Positions 47,855-59,800 of a stretch of 64,000 nt of DNA are shown piece after piece. How positions within the stretch are numbered: position 1 is the first letter of the stretch; every line of letters starts with the position of its first letter. This DNA is from Sweltsa coloradensis (Eukaryota > Arthropoda > Insecta > Plecoptera > Chloroperlidae). The position numbers and the translations under genes were made by a program. The notes under the pieces were generated by a model. It ran no database searches. It had not been told where the DNA came from and saw only the letters and a list, made by a program, of their open reading frames with translations. The stretch lies in the NCBI GenBank assembly GCA_024449915.1, contig JAMZAV010001055.1, forward strand, positions 682,001 through 746,000, written 5' to 3'.

Positions 47855-48629
47855 CTAGGAAAACGCTTAAGTCCCGCCGCGTTGTTGGATGAGCGTAATT
47901 GGTGCATTGAGCTGCCATGTGTTATGCGAATTTTCTGTTGTTCTGTGGCAAAATCATTACTAAGTTGAATTTTTTAAATTTTAATTAAATTAAATTAAAA
48001 ATTAACTTAATTTTTTTAAATTTTTTTTAATAAATCGTAATTGTTAAAAAAAATCGTAAAATTGCGATTTTTATAAGAAATAATTTCTCGATTGCGCTCA
48101 AATTTTACACTAATATATTAATTCATAAAATAAAGGTTCTGCGAAAAAATCATTACAATCGGATAAAGCATGTAGGTGTTATAAGTCAAAGAATTGTTTA
48201 AAAAAAGAAAAAACCTGTAAAATTTCGATTTTTATGATAAATATTTTTTCAATTGCGCTCAAATTTCACAAAAATATCTTAATTATAAAATAAATGTTCT
48301 GTGCAAAAATCATTAAAATCGGATAAAGCATGTAGGTGTTATAAGTCGAAGAAATTTTTTAAAAATTGAAAAAAATCGTAAAATTGCGATTTTCATGAGA
48401 AAATTTTTTCGATTGCGCTCAAAACGTGGCAGTTCTAAGTTCAGAGATTTCGAAGGCCTCCATAAAATTTCATCGCAATCGGAGTATCGGTTTAGCCGGA
48501 AACGTGTGAAAAAAAAAAAAAAAAAAAAAAAAAGAAAGAAAAAAAAAAAAAAAAAAAAAAAAACATTCCGGATTTTTTTCTCCAGTGTAGTGAAAAGGAA
48601 TCTTCGCTTCGCTCGCTACGCCCATCCAA
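47855..48629 (-). mobile_element. Helentron-like element, long subtype
   Basis: Same ends as the previous copy; three internal units of about 160 bp. A poly-A region (48509-48563) replaces the short A tract of other copies. The 5' end reads TTGGATGGGCG. Confidence 0.82.
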
Positions 48630-49281
48630 CAAATACATAAAAAAATCAATTAAAATTGAAACACTTTAAGAAAGTTTTAATGTGAATACTCTAATCTACA
48701 ACTCATATTTAAGCATCTGTAAGATGAAGTTAAAAATGTTAAGAAATCCTTCCCATTTCCCAAGTTGTATTTGAACTTTTGAAGTATCTTAAATCGTGAG
48801 AAAACTATTCATAGTTTCAAATTAACAAATCATTTACAACGTGAAAAATTAGTCGACAATAGATAAAGCAATATAACTGTCCCCCCAAGTCTAAGTTAAG
48901 CTATTAAACACTACATTTTTAACGAAATGCATGAACCACGAGCGACTTATATATAAGACTAAGAATACGTTCGTAATTAACCTATATAAAAGTTTTGTAC
49001 GGTCTAATGGAACTGCCAGTCAGTGTTTACTTTAATAGCAAATCGATCATGAATTGTTCCGTACAATTTTATGCATCGTCTCGTTCATATTTTGTTTACT
49101 CTCGTAAGTAAACAGTCTTATATTGACAGTAATAGTCTGATCGATAATACATTGCATATTATTCAGTTGTCAACCATATTGGAGATGAATACATATTATG
49201 CTACCATTACGAGCATAGTCTGTCAGACAGCTCGTTTACAACGCAAGGAAATACACGACCATGCCCACATATTTTATTTAT
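48630..49281. other. Spacer, no gene
   Basis: AT-rich; nothing supportable. Confidence 0.4.
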
Positions 49282-49480
49282 TAAAGACGGATCCACATAA
49301 AAACGTAAGACGTAAGCATAAGGTTTTAACGAGTAGTCTTAATGTTGGAACATAGGAAACACGTACTGGCGTTCACATAAATGCACAAGGTTTAAGACAT
49401 AGTTATTACGCACAAGACACTGTTTTAATGCGTAAGAGAGTCTAACAATTTTCCACTTTATGCTAAAACCTTATGCTTAC

Positions 49481-49817
49481 CCCTTGACTGGTATCCTTAT
49501 TTTCATATACGTTACTGGTATGGTGGGGTCAAATATGACCCCAGTTTTAATTTTTTACTTTTAAACTGCCTAAATAACAACAAATGTGAATTATTGCGCT
49601 GAGGACTAATTAATATGATTTAATTCATTGTATTAACAATTATGGATTGATGTTTCATCAATTTTGAGCAAGTTACACATTTTTTACTGAAAGTAAGTAA
49701 TTTTCAAACTAAGAAAATAGTGGATTCAATAAAATTTATTTAGGCCCCCTAACCCTTGACTGGTATTTTTTCTGCGATTATTTATGATTCACAAAAGCAC
49801 AAATCATTCACTGAAAC

Positions 49818-49863
<46 letters not shown>

Positions 49864-50107
49864 CATAATGTTAAATCATATGCAAAAGAAAAAGACCCTT
49901 AAGTGGTATCCTGGGGTCTTTTTTAACCCCCGACGCGATTGCCGCCAAACGCTCCGGTGCAACACAATAACGCAACCTCCCTCTTCAATGTCTGAGTGGG
50001 TAATGAGATTACCTAATTCGCCAGCCGCTTACTAGAACTTCCTGGTGGTCAAATATAGAACTATATCGTGCTGGGGTCGGCACAGACCCCACCATACCAG
50101 TCAAGGG
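49481..50107. mobile_element. piggyBac-like non-autonomous element, TTAC target
   Basis: Ends CCCTTGACTGGTAT and ATACCAGTCAAGGG, with TTAC on both sides (49477-49480 and 50108-50111). The right end carries a subterminal palindrome (GGGGTCGGCACAGACCCC), and a GGGGTC...GACCCC pair is also near the left end. CCC-type ends, a TTAA-like 4-bp target and GGGGTC subterminal hairpins are characteristic of piggyBac relatives. A TA microsatellite lies inside. Confidence 0.72.
49803..49861. repeat. (TA)n microsatellite
   Basis: About 29 TA units inside the piggyBac-like element. Confidence 0.92.
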
Positions 50108-50432
50108 TTACGTACGAAAAAGTTGAGTCAAACTAACATCTACTTTGAAATGCCTGACTACTACAGTCAACTACGCTTCAATTATATATAAAGTTGGCAG
50201 GACTTGGAGCATTATTTGCATAACTATCAACATCGATTGGAAAAATGTTATTATTAATAATAATCTTTATTATAACCTTCGAATCCTTCTTCAATCAAAG
50301 TTCTCTCTGTTCACTCTGCAAAGAACTTAGAAGACAGCTGAAATATCTTGGGCTAAATTCTTTGTGATTACGTTTCTATGCGCGTTAAAACCTTATGCTT
50401 ACGTCTTACGTTTTAATGTAGATCCGCCTTTA

Positions 50433-51452
50433 CTAGGAAGCTTCGCAAACGCTTTTTCGGGCGCGTTGTTGGATAAGCGTATGTTTTTTAAACGGAAACA
50501 GTGTAAAATTGCGAATTTCATGAGAAATTATTTTTTTCGATTGCGCTCAAATTTCACACAAATATAAAAATTCATAAAATTTAGGTTCTGTGAAAATATC
50601 ATTACAATCGGATAAAGCATGTAGATGTTGTAAGTCGATGAAATTTTTTTTAAAACAAAAATGCGTAAAATTGCGATTTTCATAAGAAATTATTTTTCGA
50701 TTGCGCTAAAATTTCACAATAATATATTAATTCATAAAATAAGGTTCTGTGAAAAAATCATTACAATCGGATAAAAATTGTAGATATTATAAGTCGAAGA
50801 ATGTTTTAAAAATAAAAAATAAAAAAATCGTAAAATCGCGATTTTTATAAGAAATAATTTTTTGACTGCGCTTAAATTTCACAGGAATATAATAATTCAT
50901 AAAATTAAGGTTTTGTGAAAAAATCATAACAATCGGATAAAGCATGTAGGTCTAAGAAATTTTTTTAACATCGAAAAAATCGTAAAATTGCGATTTTAAT
51001 GAGAAATAATTTTTCGATTCCGCTCAAAAACGTGGCAGTTCTAAGTTCAGAGATTTCGAACCAATCAATGAACTGGGTTCCCGAACCCGTCTCTCGTCAA
51101 GTATTTCGTGCTCCTTGCTGCGAAACTCAGCTGAATGACAGCTAAGCCCCCCCTCTTTCAATTCTGCCAAATAATGGCGTAAAAGCGTTATCTCCTCTGG
51201 AATTATGTTCATTCTACTTTTAAGGGTAAATATACCCGGTACTGTATAACAAGCAAAAGTAAATGTTACTTATTGCACTCAAACTGAACTGAACTGAACG
51301 AAGGCCTCCATAAAATTTCATTGCAATTGGAGTATTGGTTTAGCCTGAATCGTGTGGACAAACACACAAAAATACAAAACAAAAAACATTCCGGATTTTT
51401 TTCTCCAGTGTAGTGAAATGAAATCTTCGCTTCGCTCGCTACGCTCATCCAA
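50433..51452 (-). mobile_element. Helentron-like element, long subtype, with an insertion
   Basis: Minus strand, from TTGGATGAGCG (51452) to a diverged 3' end (CTAGGAAGCTTCGC at 50433). It has four internal units, and is interrupted at 51061-51298 by unrelated sequence. Confidence 0.72.
51061..51298. mobile_element. Insertion inside a Helentron-like element, probable retroposed fragment
   Basis: All sister elements read AGATTTCGAAGGCCTCC, but here CGAA is followed by 238 foreign bases and CGAA again (51057-51060 and 51299-51302). It ends in (CTGAA)n repeats, which suggests a retroposon tail. The minus strand has a frame MNIIPEEITLLRHYLAELKE to SSLIG with normal-looking composition. I do not recognise the source. 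Confidence 0.55.
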
Positions 51453-51540
51453 TAGGATGCATATTACAACAGAGTGCAAATACTTCACAAGTGCAAATCA
51501 TAGCATAGCCTAATGGATAGAAAACATATACTTATAGACA

Positions 51541-52265
51541 CTAGGAAAACGTTAAGTCCCGCCGCGTTGTTGGATGAGCGTAATTGGTACATACAATCAT
51601 TACTAAGTTGAAGATTTTTTTAAAATTTATTTAAAATAAATTAAAAATAAACTTTAATTGTTAATTATTTTAATTAATCGTAATTTTAAAAAAAGAAAAA
51701 AATCGTAAAATTTTGATTTTCATAAGAAATAATTATTCGATTGTACTCAAATTTGAAACGAATATATTTATTCAAAAAATTAAGGTTCTGTGAAAAAAAC
51801 ATTACAATCGGATAAAGCATGTTGGTGTTATAAGGCAAAGAATTGATTTAAAAAAGAAAAAAACACGTAAAATTTCGATTTTCATGAGAAATAATTTTTC
51901 GATTGCGCTCAAATTTCACACGAATACCTAAATTCATAAAATAAAGGTTCTGTGAAAAAATCATTAAAATCGGATAAAGCATGTAGGTGTTATAAATCGA
52001 AGAAATGTTTAAAAAATAGAAAAAAATCGTAAAATTGCGTTTTTCATAAAAAATAATTTTCCGATTGCGCTCAAAAACGTGGCAGTTCTAAGTTCAGAGA
52101 TTTCGAAGGCCTCCATCAAATTTCATCGCAATCGGAGTATCGGTTTAGCCGGAATCGTGCGGACAAACAGACAAAAATACAAAAAAAAGAAAAAAAAAAC
52201 ATTCCGGAATTTTTTCTCCAGTGTAGTAGAATGGTATCTTCGCTTCGCTCGCTACGCTCATCCAA
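51541..52265 (-). mobile_element. Helentron-like element, long subtype
   Basis: Minus strand, from TTGGATGAGCG (52265) to CTAG|T (51541). Internal units repeat at about 51784 and 51945, a 161-bp period. The G/C-rich hairpin near the 3' end is present. Confidence 0.82.
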
Positions 52266-55149
52266 TTAAAATATAATATATAAACAAAATAATACATTTT
52301 ACTTATTAAAAATTTGAAACTATCAATTTGAATGTGAAACTATCAAAATTATCTTTAAATAAAATGCATTGAATGTTACTATTTAAAATACTAGTATATA
52401 ATGTTTACACTAGGCTGCATCGCAAGCGCTTTTGTAGTCACATTGATGTATGATATTTTTTAAGTTTATTTAACCGTTTATCTATCCTATTGCAGTTGCC
52501 TTTCGTCAGAATCATTGTGTATATGACATTATCAAAAAAATGGTCGAAGTCTTATTTTTTACATGATATTATTCGTACAATAATATTATAGCGAAATGTG
52601 TTTTAAATTACAGAATAAACACAATAATAGGCCTAATACTTAAATTAAAATTAATATTCATAGTACTCATTGCAGAATAAACACTTAAAACTAAACTACA
52701 TCGGACTTAGTGTTTTGTGAAAATTACTTAATCCAGATAGTTAATTTTGCTTTAATTCAATATTTACTGTAGTATTTTCCCCGTCTTTAAACTTGGGTTT
52801 GATTCCAGCAAAGATCATATCTTGCACTTTCGTTATCGTTGTTATATTTCTGCTCAATTACATTAGTAGCCTAATAGAATGTTCAAAGTAGGTAAAAGAA
52901 ATGAATTCCATGAACATCCACAAAAACAAGTCCATCCGAGATGTCGCTCTTCGTAGCAGATATCGACCAGTAGGTATATTATGCAGTCACCATAGTGTTG
53001 TCTCAAATCTTTGAAATTCTACACTGAAACTACTATCGTATTAACACCATCAATCATCACAATATTTTTAAATACGTTATTATTAAGAAATATGTTTCAT
53101 AAAATAACTTTAAGCAATCAACTGAAACATGAGATCTTAGGAATCAATAAATGTTTTTTTATTTTATTTTTTGATCAGGTAAGAAGCAGGTTTTGTGACG
53201 CAAAATCGCTTGTCCATGGCTTATAAATAACGGTAGGTATAAAGTTATATTACGCATCATACCAATTCTAATAAATCCTAACAACAAATTACTCTACTCT
53301 TCTATTATATAAATTTAAAGGTTGGCGTTGATTTTTTTATTTTGCTAAATATATTCAACGTAAGCCTATGTTCATTTTTACACTCTTTACAACAACAACT
53401 CTTTTACAATTGATCTCTGATATCAAATCGATTTCATTTGATATATTTTTTTAAAGTTCATACACTATCCGCGACTTCTCGCGCACTGTACGTGTACAGA
53501 GAAACATGATTAACGACGTTTCGCGAAACAAATTTATTATTTCAATTCACCGAAAATGTTTGCAAGTCACATCATGTCATACGCACACATTCTAATTACG
53601 ATTTCGATTTCGATTTTAATGAAGGTGCATATATAGAGGGAGCAAGATTTACAATGGCTCAATTGAAAGAACCAAAATGTACCTCTGCGCCATCGGCAAA
53701 AACATATAACATATTCTATAGATAAACAGCAGGAGCTTATAAAGATTATCTGTGCTGTTTTTTAAAACGATTTCGCGTCAAAAAATTGTTTGAAGTATAG
53801 AAAGTGAATAAAGCCGGTAGCATACAGGGATTCAACCCGCGAGCTCAACCAGCTGTTTCACTTCGCCAATATACGCACATGAGTACGCACTGAATCTCGA
53901 AAACGAAAGATATATGGAAACTATTCCGGGTTTAAAGAGCAAACTATAACCAATCACAACACGTGTATGTATAGGTATACGTATGGTTGGATGGAAGATA
54001 AGGTTTTACTACCCTTAATCCCGCCTTGAAATAAAGGCCTTAATCAATGAATCAATCAAACCAATGAAATCCACTGTATCAAATTAGTTTTTAAATAGCC
54101 ATACGCACTTGTGATAACACTAAACTACAGTGTTATCAGTAGAGGGAAAAAGACCAGTAGTAAATGATCATGGAATGTGTAAATTTAGCTTAGACAAATA
54201 GTATTATAATTAATGCGGCACCCATTCTTAACGTACACATACATTGGTTTGGTGTTGCTTGCTTTGATAGTTTAAACGAGTTTGGCAGAGTTTGGCAGTG
54301 TTCGGTTTTTGATCTAAACAGTTGCCAGTTTAGCTCTGGGCAAAGATTTCGATATTTTTTGCCCTCCATACACAAAAATAGAAATACAAAATTAATTACA
54401 AACGGTGAAAAGTTACAACAAGGATATGAATTTTGACCATTTATTTATTTATTTATTATTTAACGTCTATCCTATTCAGTTATAAAAACTGATTTACAAA
54501 GGAGGACAACTTAATAAATCTAATAACATAGATGCAGAAACTACAATAAACTACATTTAAGTACATATTTGAAATATAAGCATTACAACAACAATGCATT
54601 TAAACACAACAATTTTGTTAACAAATAAAAATAATATAAAATGTATTAAAATAATGAATCAAATATAAAAAAGGGTGGGGAATGAAAAGAAAAGGTAAAA
54701 AAGAAGAAAAAAAGAGAAAAGAAAAAAAGAAAAAAGGAAGAAAAAAAGAAAAATAGAAAGAGAGAGAGAAAAAAAACAGTTAGTTGTTAAATAGCCATAT
54801 ACACTTGCGATAACACTTTAATAAGCTGTTATCGGTCGAGGGAAGAGTTTTCGTGTAAAAGACAAAAGCGTTCATGGTTGTTACATATTTATCCATTATA
54901 AGTTTTGTTTTTGGAAAAATACAATTATTCACCACGCGTAGATATGTTTCTGTGCCGGGTTTATGAAATGACGGATTGTATCAACATGGCAACTTAGTTA
55001 TTTGGATGGGTTCGATATACTTGACAATTTGAGGTTTCTAACAAGTAACAACAATGGAACCAATAACAAATTAACAAAATATACTCCGGTACCTTCAAAA
55101 TTAATAATCAGTGTTTAACTTGTGGGACTACGTTGTGCACGGCACGAAA
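52266..55149. other. Spacer with simple and dispersed repeats
   Basis: Includes the dispersed repeat copy at 54437-54505, a purine-rich tract (AAAAAGAAAAAG type) at about 54665-54780, and a possible minus-strand SINE remnant near 53815-53900 (GCGGGTTGAATCCC). No gene recognised. Confidence 0.45.
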
Positions 55150-55917
55150 TTGGATGAGCGTAGCGAGCGGAGCGAGCGGAGCAAAGATTCCATTTCACTA
55201 CACTGGAGAAAAAAAATCCGGAATGTTTTTTTTTCTGTATTTTTGTCTGTTTGTTAACCACGATTCCGGCTAAACCAATACTCCAATTGCGATGAAATTT
55301 TATAGAGGTCTTCGAAATCTCTTTACTTAGAACTGCCACGTTTTTGAGCACAATCGGAAAATTATTTCTCATCAAAATCGCAATTTACGATTTTTTTCGA
55401 TTTTTTAAAAATTTCTTCGACTTATAACACCTACATGCTTTATCCGATTTTGATGATTTTTTCACAGAACCATAATTTTATGAATTAAGATATTCTTGTA
55501 AAATTTGAGCGCAATCGAAAAATTATTTCTTATAAAAATCGAAATTTTACGTGTTTTTTTCTTTTTTAAAACAATTCTTTGACTTTTTACACCAATATGC
55601 TTTATCCGATTGTAATGATTTTTTCACAGAACCTTAATCTTATGAATTAATATATTCTTGTGAAATTTGAGCACAATCGAATAACTATTTCTTATGAAAA
55701 TCGAAATCTTACGATTTTTTTCTTTTTTAAAATTACGATTAATTAAAAAAAATTAAAGATAAAAGTTTATTTTTTATTTAATTTATATTAATTTAAAAAA
55801 AATCTTCAACTGAGTAATGATTTTTTCACAGAACAACAGATATCCATATATCACATGGTAGCTCAATGCACCAATTACGCTCATCCAACAACGCGGCGGG
55901 ACTTAAGCGTTTTCCTA
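55150..55917 (+). mobile_element. Helentron-like element, long subtype
   Basis: Plus strand, from TTGGATGAGCG to AAGCGTTTTCCTA. Three internal units with GCTTTATCCGATTGTAATG or near variants. The last base of the usual CTAG end is altered (CCTATAG). Confidence 0.8.
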
Positions 55918-56654
55918 TAGTTGATACAAACGAGTCAAGAAAAATTGCTTATTTTTCAATTTTGTACAAGGATGATTTAGCTTTTTACAATCTTTACATA
56001 TTTGTAATTGAAAGCCAGTTAAATAAAGATTTATTTCACGCATTTTAAAGTAGTAATTTATTTAATTATTATTTCAGTGATAAAGTCTAGGCGGTGTTAA
56101 AATGGCTTTGGTCGAGAAGTCATAGCACTATCGCCCCATAGCACTATGACCACTGAATTGGTTCAAATAATCAAGTTCTCACACCAAATGGATTTAAAGT
56201 AAAAAAAAATCAAATTTACAATAAAATATTGTATAATATATCTTAAGAATTTAATGTTATAATCGTGTGAATATATTTATGTCATGAACATTGATGCTGG
56301 TTAATATTGACACACATTAAGTTAAGGTACGGCAGTGTAAAGTGCTGTAAATTTACACAGATATTTACCTACAAGGAGAAACAAATTTTGTCATCGCAAT
56401 CCTCAAAGTCAACGTTTAATTAAAATACAATCATACAAAGTGTTAAAATATATACCTAAAATACAGTAACATGGGTAAATAAGTTAAATTATCAGTATTT
56501 ATTTTTATTTATGTAGATCGACAATTGTCTTAGGTCAACATGCTCTCGCTTGTCTTTGGCGATTGCCAGTAACATGATAACGCCCTTACAGAAACACTGT
56601 TCAATCCGGATGCATTTTAAGTTAAAATGAACGTGTTTTGTGATTCCAGTGACC
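55918..56654. other. Upstream flank or intron of the GPCR gene
   Basis: AT-rich. A plausible acceptor TTTTGTGATTCCAG ends at 56649, six bases before the first Met, so a further upstream exon is possible. Confidence 0.4.
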
Positions 56655-56894
56655 ATGTGGAACTCTACTGAGCTGACAGTGACGCGCGTGGCCCTCTCGA
56701 GCTGCGTGCTGGGCTTGGGACTAGTCAGCAACGTCACACTAGCAGCCCTGCTGTGTTGCCAGAGAGGTCAAGTGAACCGACTATTGGTCAGCTTGTGCCT
56801 CGCAGATCTTCTCGTCTGTGTGGTCAGTACGCCACTGGACGTCGTCAGGCCGGTCTTCCAGGCGGGGCTATGCGAGATTGCCTCCTTTGCTCAA
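56655..56894 (+). CDS. GPCR exon: N-terminus, TM1, TM2, start of TM3
   Basis: 80 codons from ATG (MWNSTELTVT) to ASFAQ; donor CAA|GTAAGT. The start at 56655 is chosen because an in-frame Met precedes a glycosylation site and TM1 directly; an upstream exon cannot be excluded. Confidence 0.8.
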
Positions 56895-59800
56895 GTAAGT
56901 CTTTACTTAAAAATCAATAAGATATATAAAACACATTATTCAATAGCCATGACTCATGAAAATCGTGCGTGTTATCATCATGTGTATCAGAATATTTAAA
57001 AAAAAAACGATATTGCTTGCCATTTTGAATCAAACGAATTATGTATGAGAAAGTATCAATACCACAAAAGGGCGTAATTCTGTTTGTTAAAATCCTCAGA
57101 TTTTTTATAAGCTACACTGAGGGTATTAGAAACTTTAGGAGATTGGACTTCTGTCGATTTACTTAATCGGTGTTTTGCCCATGTTAGTTTGGAGAATATA
57201 AAAACAAATATAAATCTATTAAATACATCGATACCATTCATATTGTCTTGATTTTGTGAAGTTAAAATATTTTATCATAATTTTATATAGTTTGCAGTGA
57301 AAATTATAAACCTTATTCAATTTTTTTTATGAAAGTATTACCGAGTTTTCCCCAATACAATAGTTATTTGAAAATAGTTTGTGGGGACTGTCAGAGCAGT
57401 ATGTGTGTGTATGGTATTTTGTGTAATCATTTGGATAGCCCCAAAATAGTGACTACTACCCTGTCCTCCTAGGAGCTGCCTGTGGGGGCGAGCACGCTGT
57501 CTCTGTCCATGCTAGCCCTCGAGCGCTACTCTGCTATCCGGCCAGTGTGTCTACTGGCGCGACTGAGGCGCGTCCTAGCGGTCGTCGTGTGGATCCTAGC
57601 CGCCATCTTCTCCACCCCGCTAGTCATCACCGTCTGTCATCGTTACCTCATTTGACACGGTGGTCGCCAACGCATTGAGACTCACACACATTGTTCTGGT
57701 AAAGAGTGGTTTCTTCACACAATGGGTTTATAACTGTTGGATGATTTCGAAGAAAAAATATATATTAGCTGACCGAATATAGGCCAACTATGAAGTTTTT
57801 ACAATTACTTCCAATCTAGTTCAAAGACCATTTTCCTAATATCCTCTGATCGTTAGATGCACATATCCTATGTGCCACCAGGCTACATTGTCTGCAGAAA
57901 AGATAGACATCATAGAGGTGGGGGTGGAGTATTGATAGCAGCAAGACCAAGTTTGAATCCCATGCGAATGACAGAACTGGAAACCTCTGCTGAAATAGTT
58001 TGGGTGAAAGTTACCATTGCAAATATTAATATTGTTATTGGTTCAGCATACCGGTCACCATACGCTTCTCAGTCAATTAATGAAGATCTTAATTTATAGT
58101 TAAAAATGGTTCAAGACATTCAGCATGAATTTTCTGCAGTGCTTCTTATGGGAGATTCTAACATTGCTGTCAAATGGAATATTAAGCCCCCAGTTGCTGA
58201 AAACCCTCTTGCAGAATCAGTTCTTTCATCATTGTATGACCTTTTTCTTGAACAGCTAGTGACAGAACCAACTAGAATCACTCCATCTACTCAACATATT
58301 CTGGATTTAGTTTTATGAAGCTCTCCTGAAATGATTGACAGCCTTCAGGTTGTTCCGGGAGTAAGTGATCACATGGCTGTGAGTGTTGACTTATCTTTGA
58401 AAAGATCAATACGCAAGACATTGCATAAGAAATGTCTCAATTATTCAAAAGCAGATTGGGAAAGGCTAACCATTGATCTTGATTGTAAATTGCCACAACA
58501 TTTTGAAGCAAATTGTGATATTGAAACGGCATGGTCGGCTTGGAAGAAGATTTTCTGGGAATGTGTGCAATGTGCATGTTGCTATACCAACCTCCACAAT
58601 ACAAGGGAAGCAAAGAGTTCCATGGATAAATAAGGAAATAGTTAAATCACTAAAAAAAGAGGGACATATTATACAAACGCTGGAAGAAATCTCAAGATGA
58701 ACAGGATTGGCAAATATATACAAAATTCAGAAATAAAGTTAAAACTGAGATACGTAATGCTCATAGCCAATATTTGTGGGATTTGACAAATACTAATAGT
58801 AAGAAAATGTGGAGATATATACATTCAAAAAGTGGATCTTTATCACCTCAACAGTTTCTTGTAAATTGTATACCTGAGTCTGACCCAGGGAAATAAGCAG
58901 AAGCTTTTAATCAGAACTTCCAACAAAACTTTAACATTCCTTCCAACAATAGTCATCCTTGTCCACTAAATGAACAGAAAATAGATTTAATGCCAAATAT
59001 AAGATTTACAACATATGACGTATTTCAATGTTTATCGAAGCTAAGAGTCGACGCTGCTACCAGACCAGATGAAATACCTGCTCGCATACTAAAATATTGT
59101 GCTAAATCAGTAGCTCCATCACTGAGTGCATTGTACAATCTTTCGATGAGAAATGGATCACTGCCAAGCAACTGGCGTGTAGCGAATGTTATTCGGGGAA
59201 GAATCGGGGAAGAAAGAAGTAATTATGAATAACCGTCCAATTTCATTGACATCTATTATATGTAAAACCATGGAGCGCATAATATCAAAGGAAATAATTC
59301 AGTATATCAAGACACCAAATATTCTTAGTAAAAATCAACATGGTTTCATTCCGGGAAGATCTTGTGCTACATTACTGACAAAGGTTTTAGACGACTGGCA
59401 GTATGCTCTAGAGGATTCCAAATGCAAACAGGTAGATGCAATACTGTAAGATTGGTCAAAGGCGTTTGATCAAATCTCATACTCAATTCTCTTCAACAAA
59501 CTGTCAAAATACGGTATTACTGGACCCGTATATAAGTGGCTAAAAGACTTCCTAATACGTCGGTCTCAAAGAGTAGTGTTTCAAGGAGGTGAATCGTCCT
59601 TCATAGATGTAACATCAGGAGTGCCCCAAGGATCTGTTCTTAGCCCTATTTTATTCAATTTATTTATGATGGATTTACCCGAATGTATTACCTCAGATAT
59701 GATTCAGTATGTGGATGATTGCACATTGTACAGAAAGCTTTTCTCGAAAAATGATATTGATATTTTGCAATCCGATTTAAACAACGTAAATACTTGGTGT

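Larger units (their letters stand above)
49282..50432. mobile_element. TIR element with 49-bp inverted repeats
   Basis: Left arm 49282-49330 and right arm 50384-50432 match at about 45 of 49 positions (ACGTAAGACGTAAGCATAAG inside). A further piece of this sequence (TAAAACCTTATGCTTAC, 49464-49480) is the insertion point of the element at 49481-50107. No transposase. Confidence 0.72.

Noticed and set aside
48395..48640. Lys-rich 81-codon frame
   Set aside because: A poly-A tract inside a Helentron-like element.
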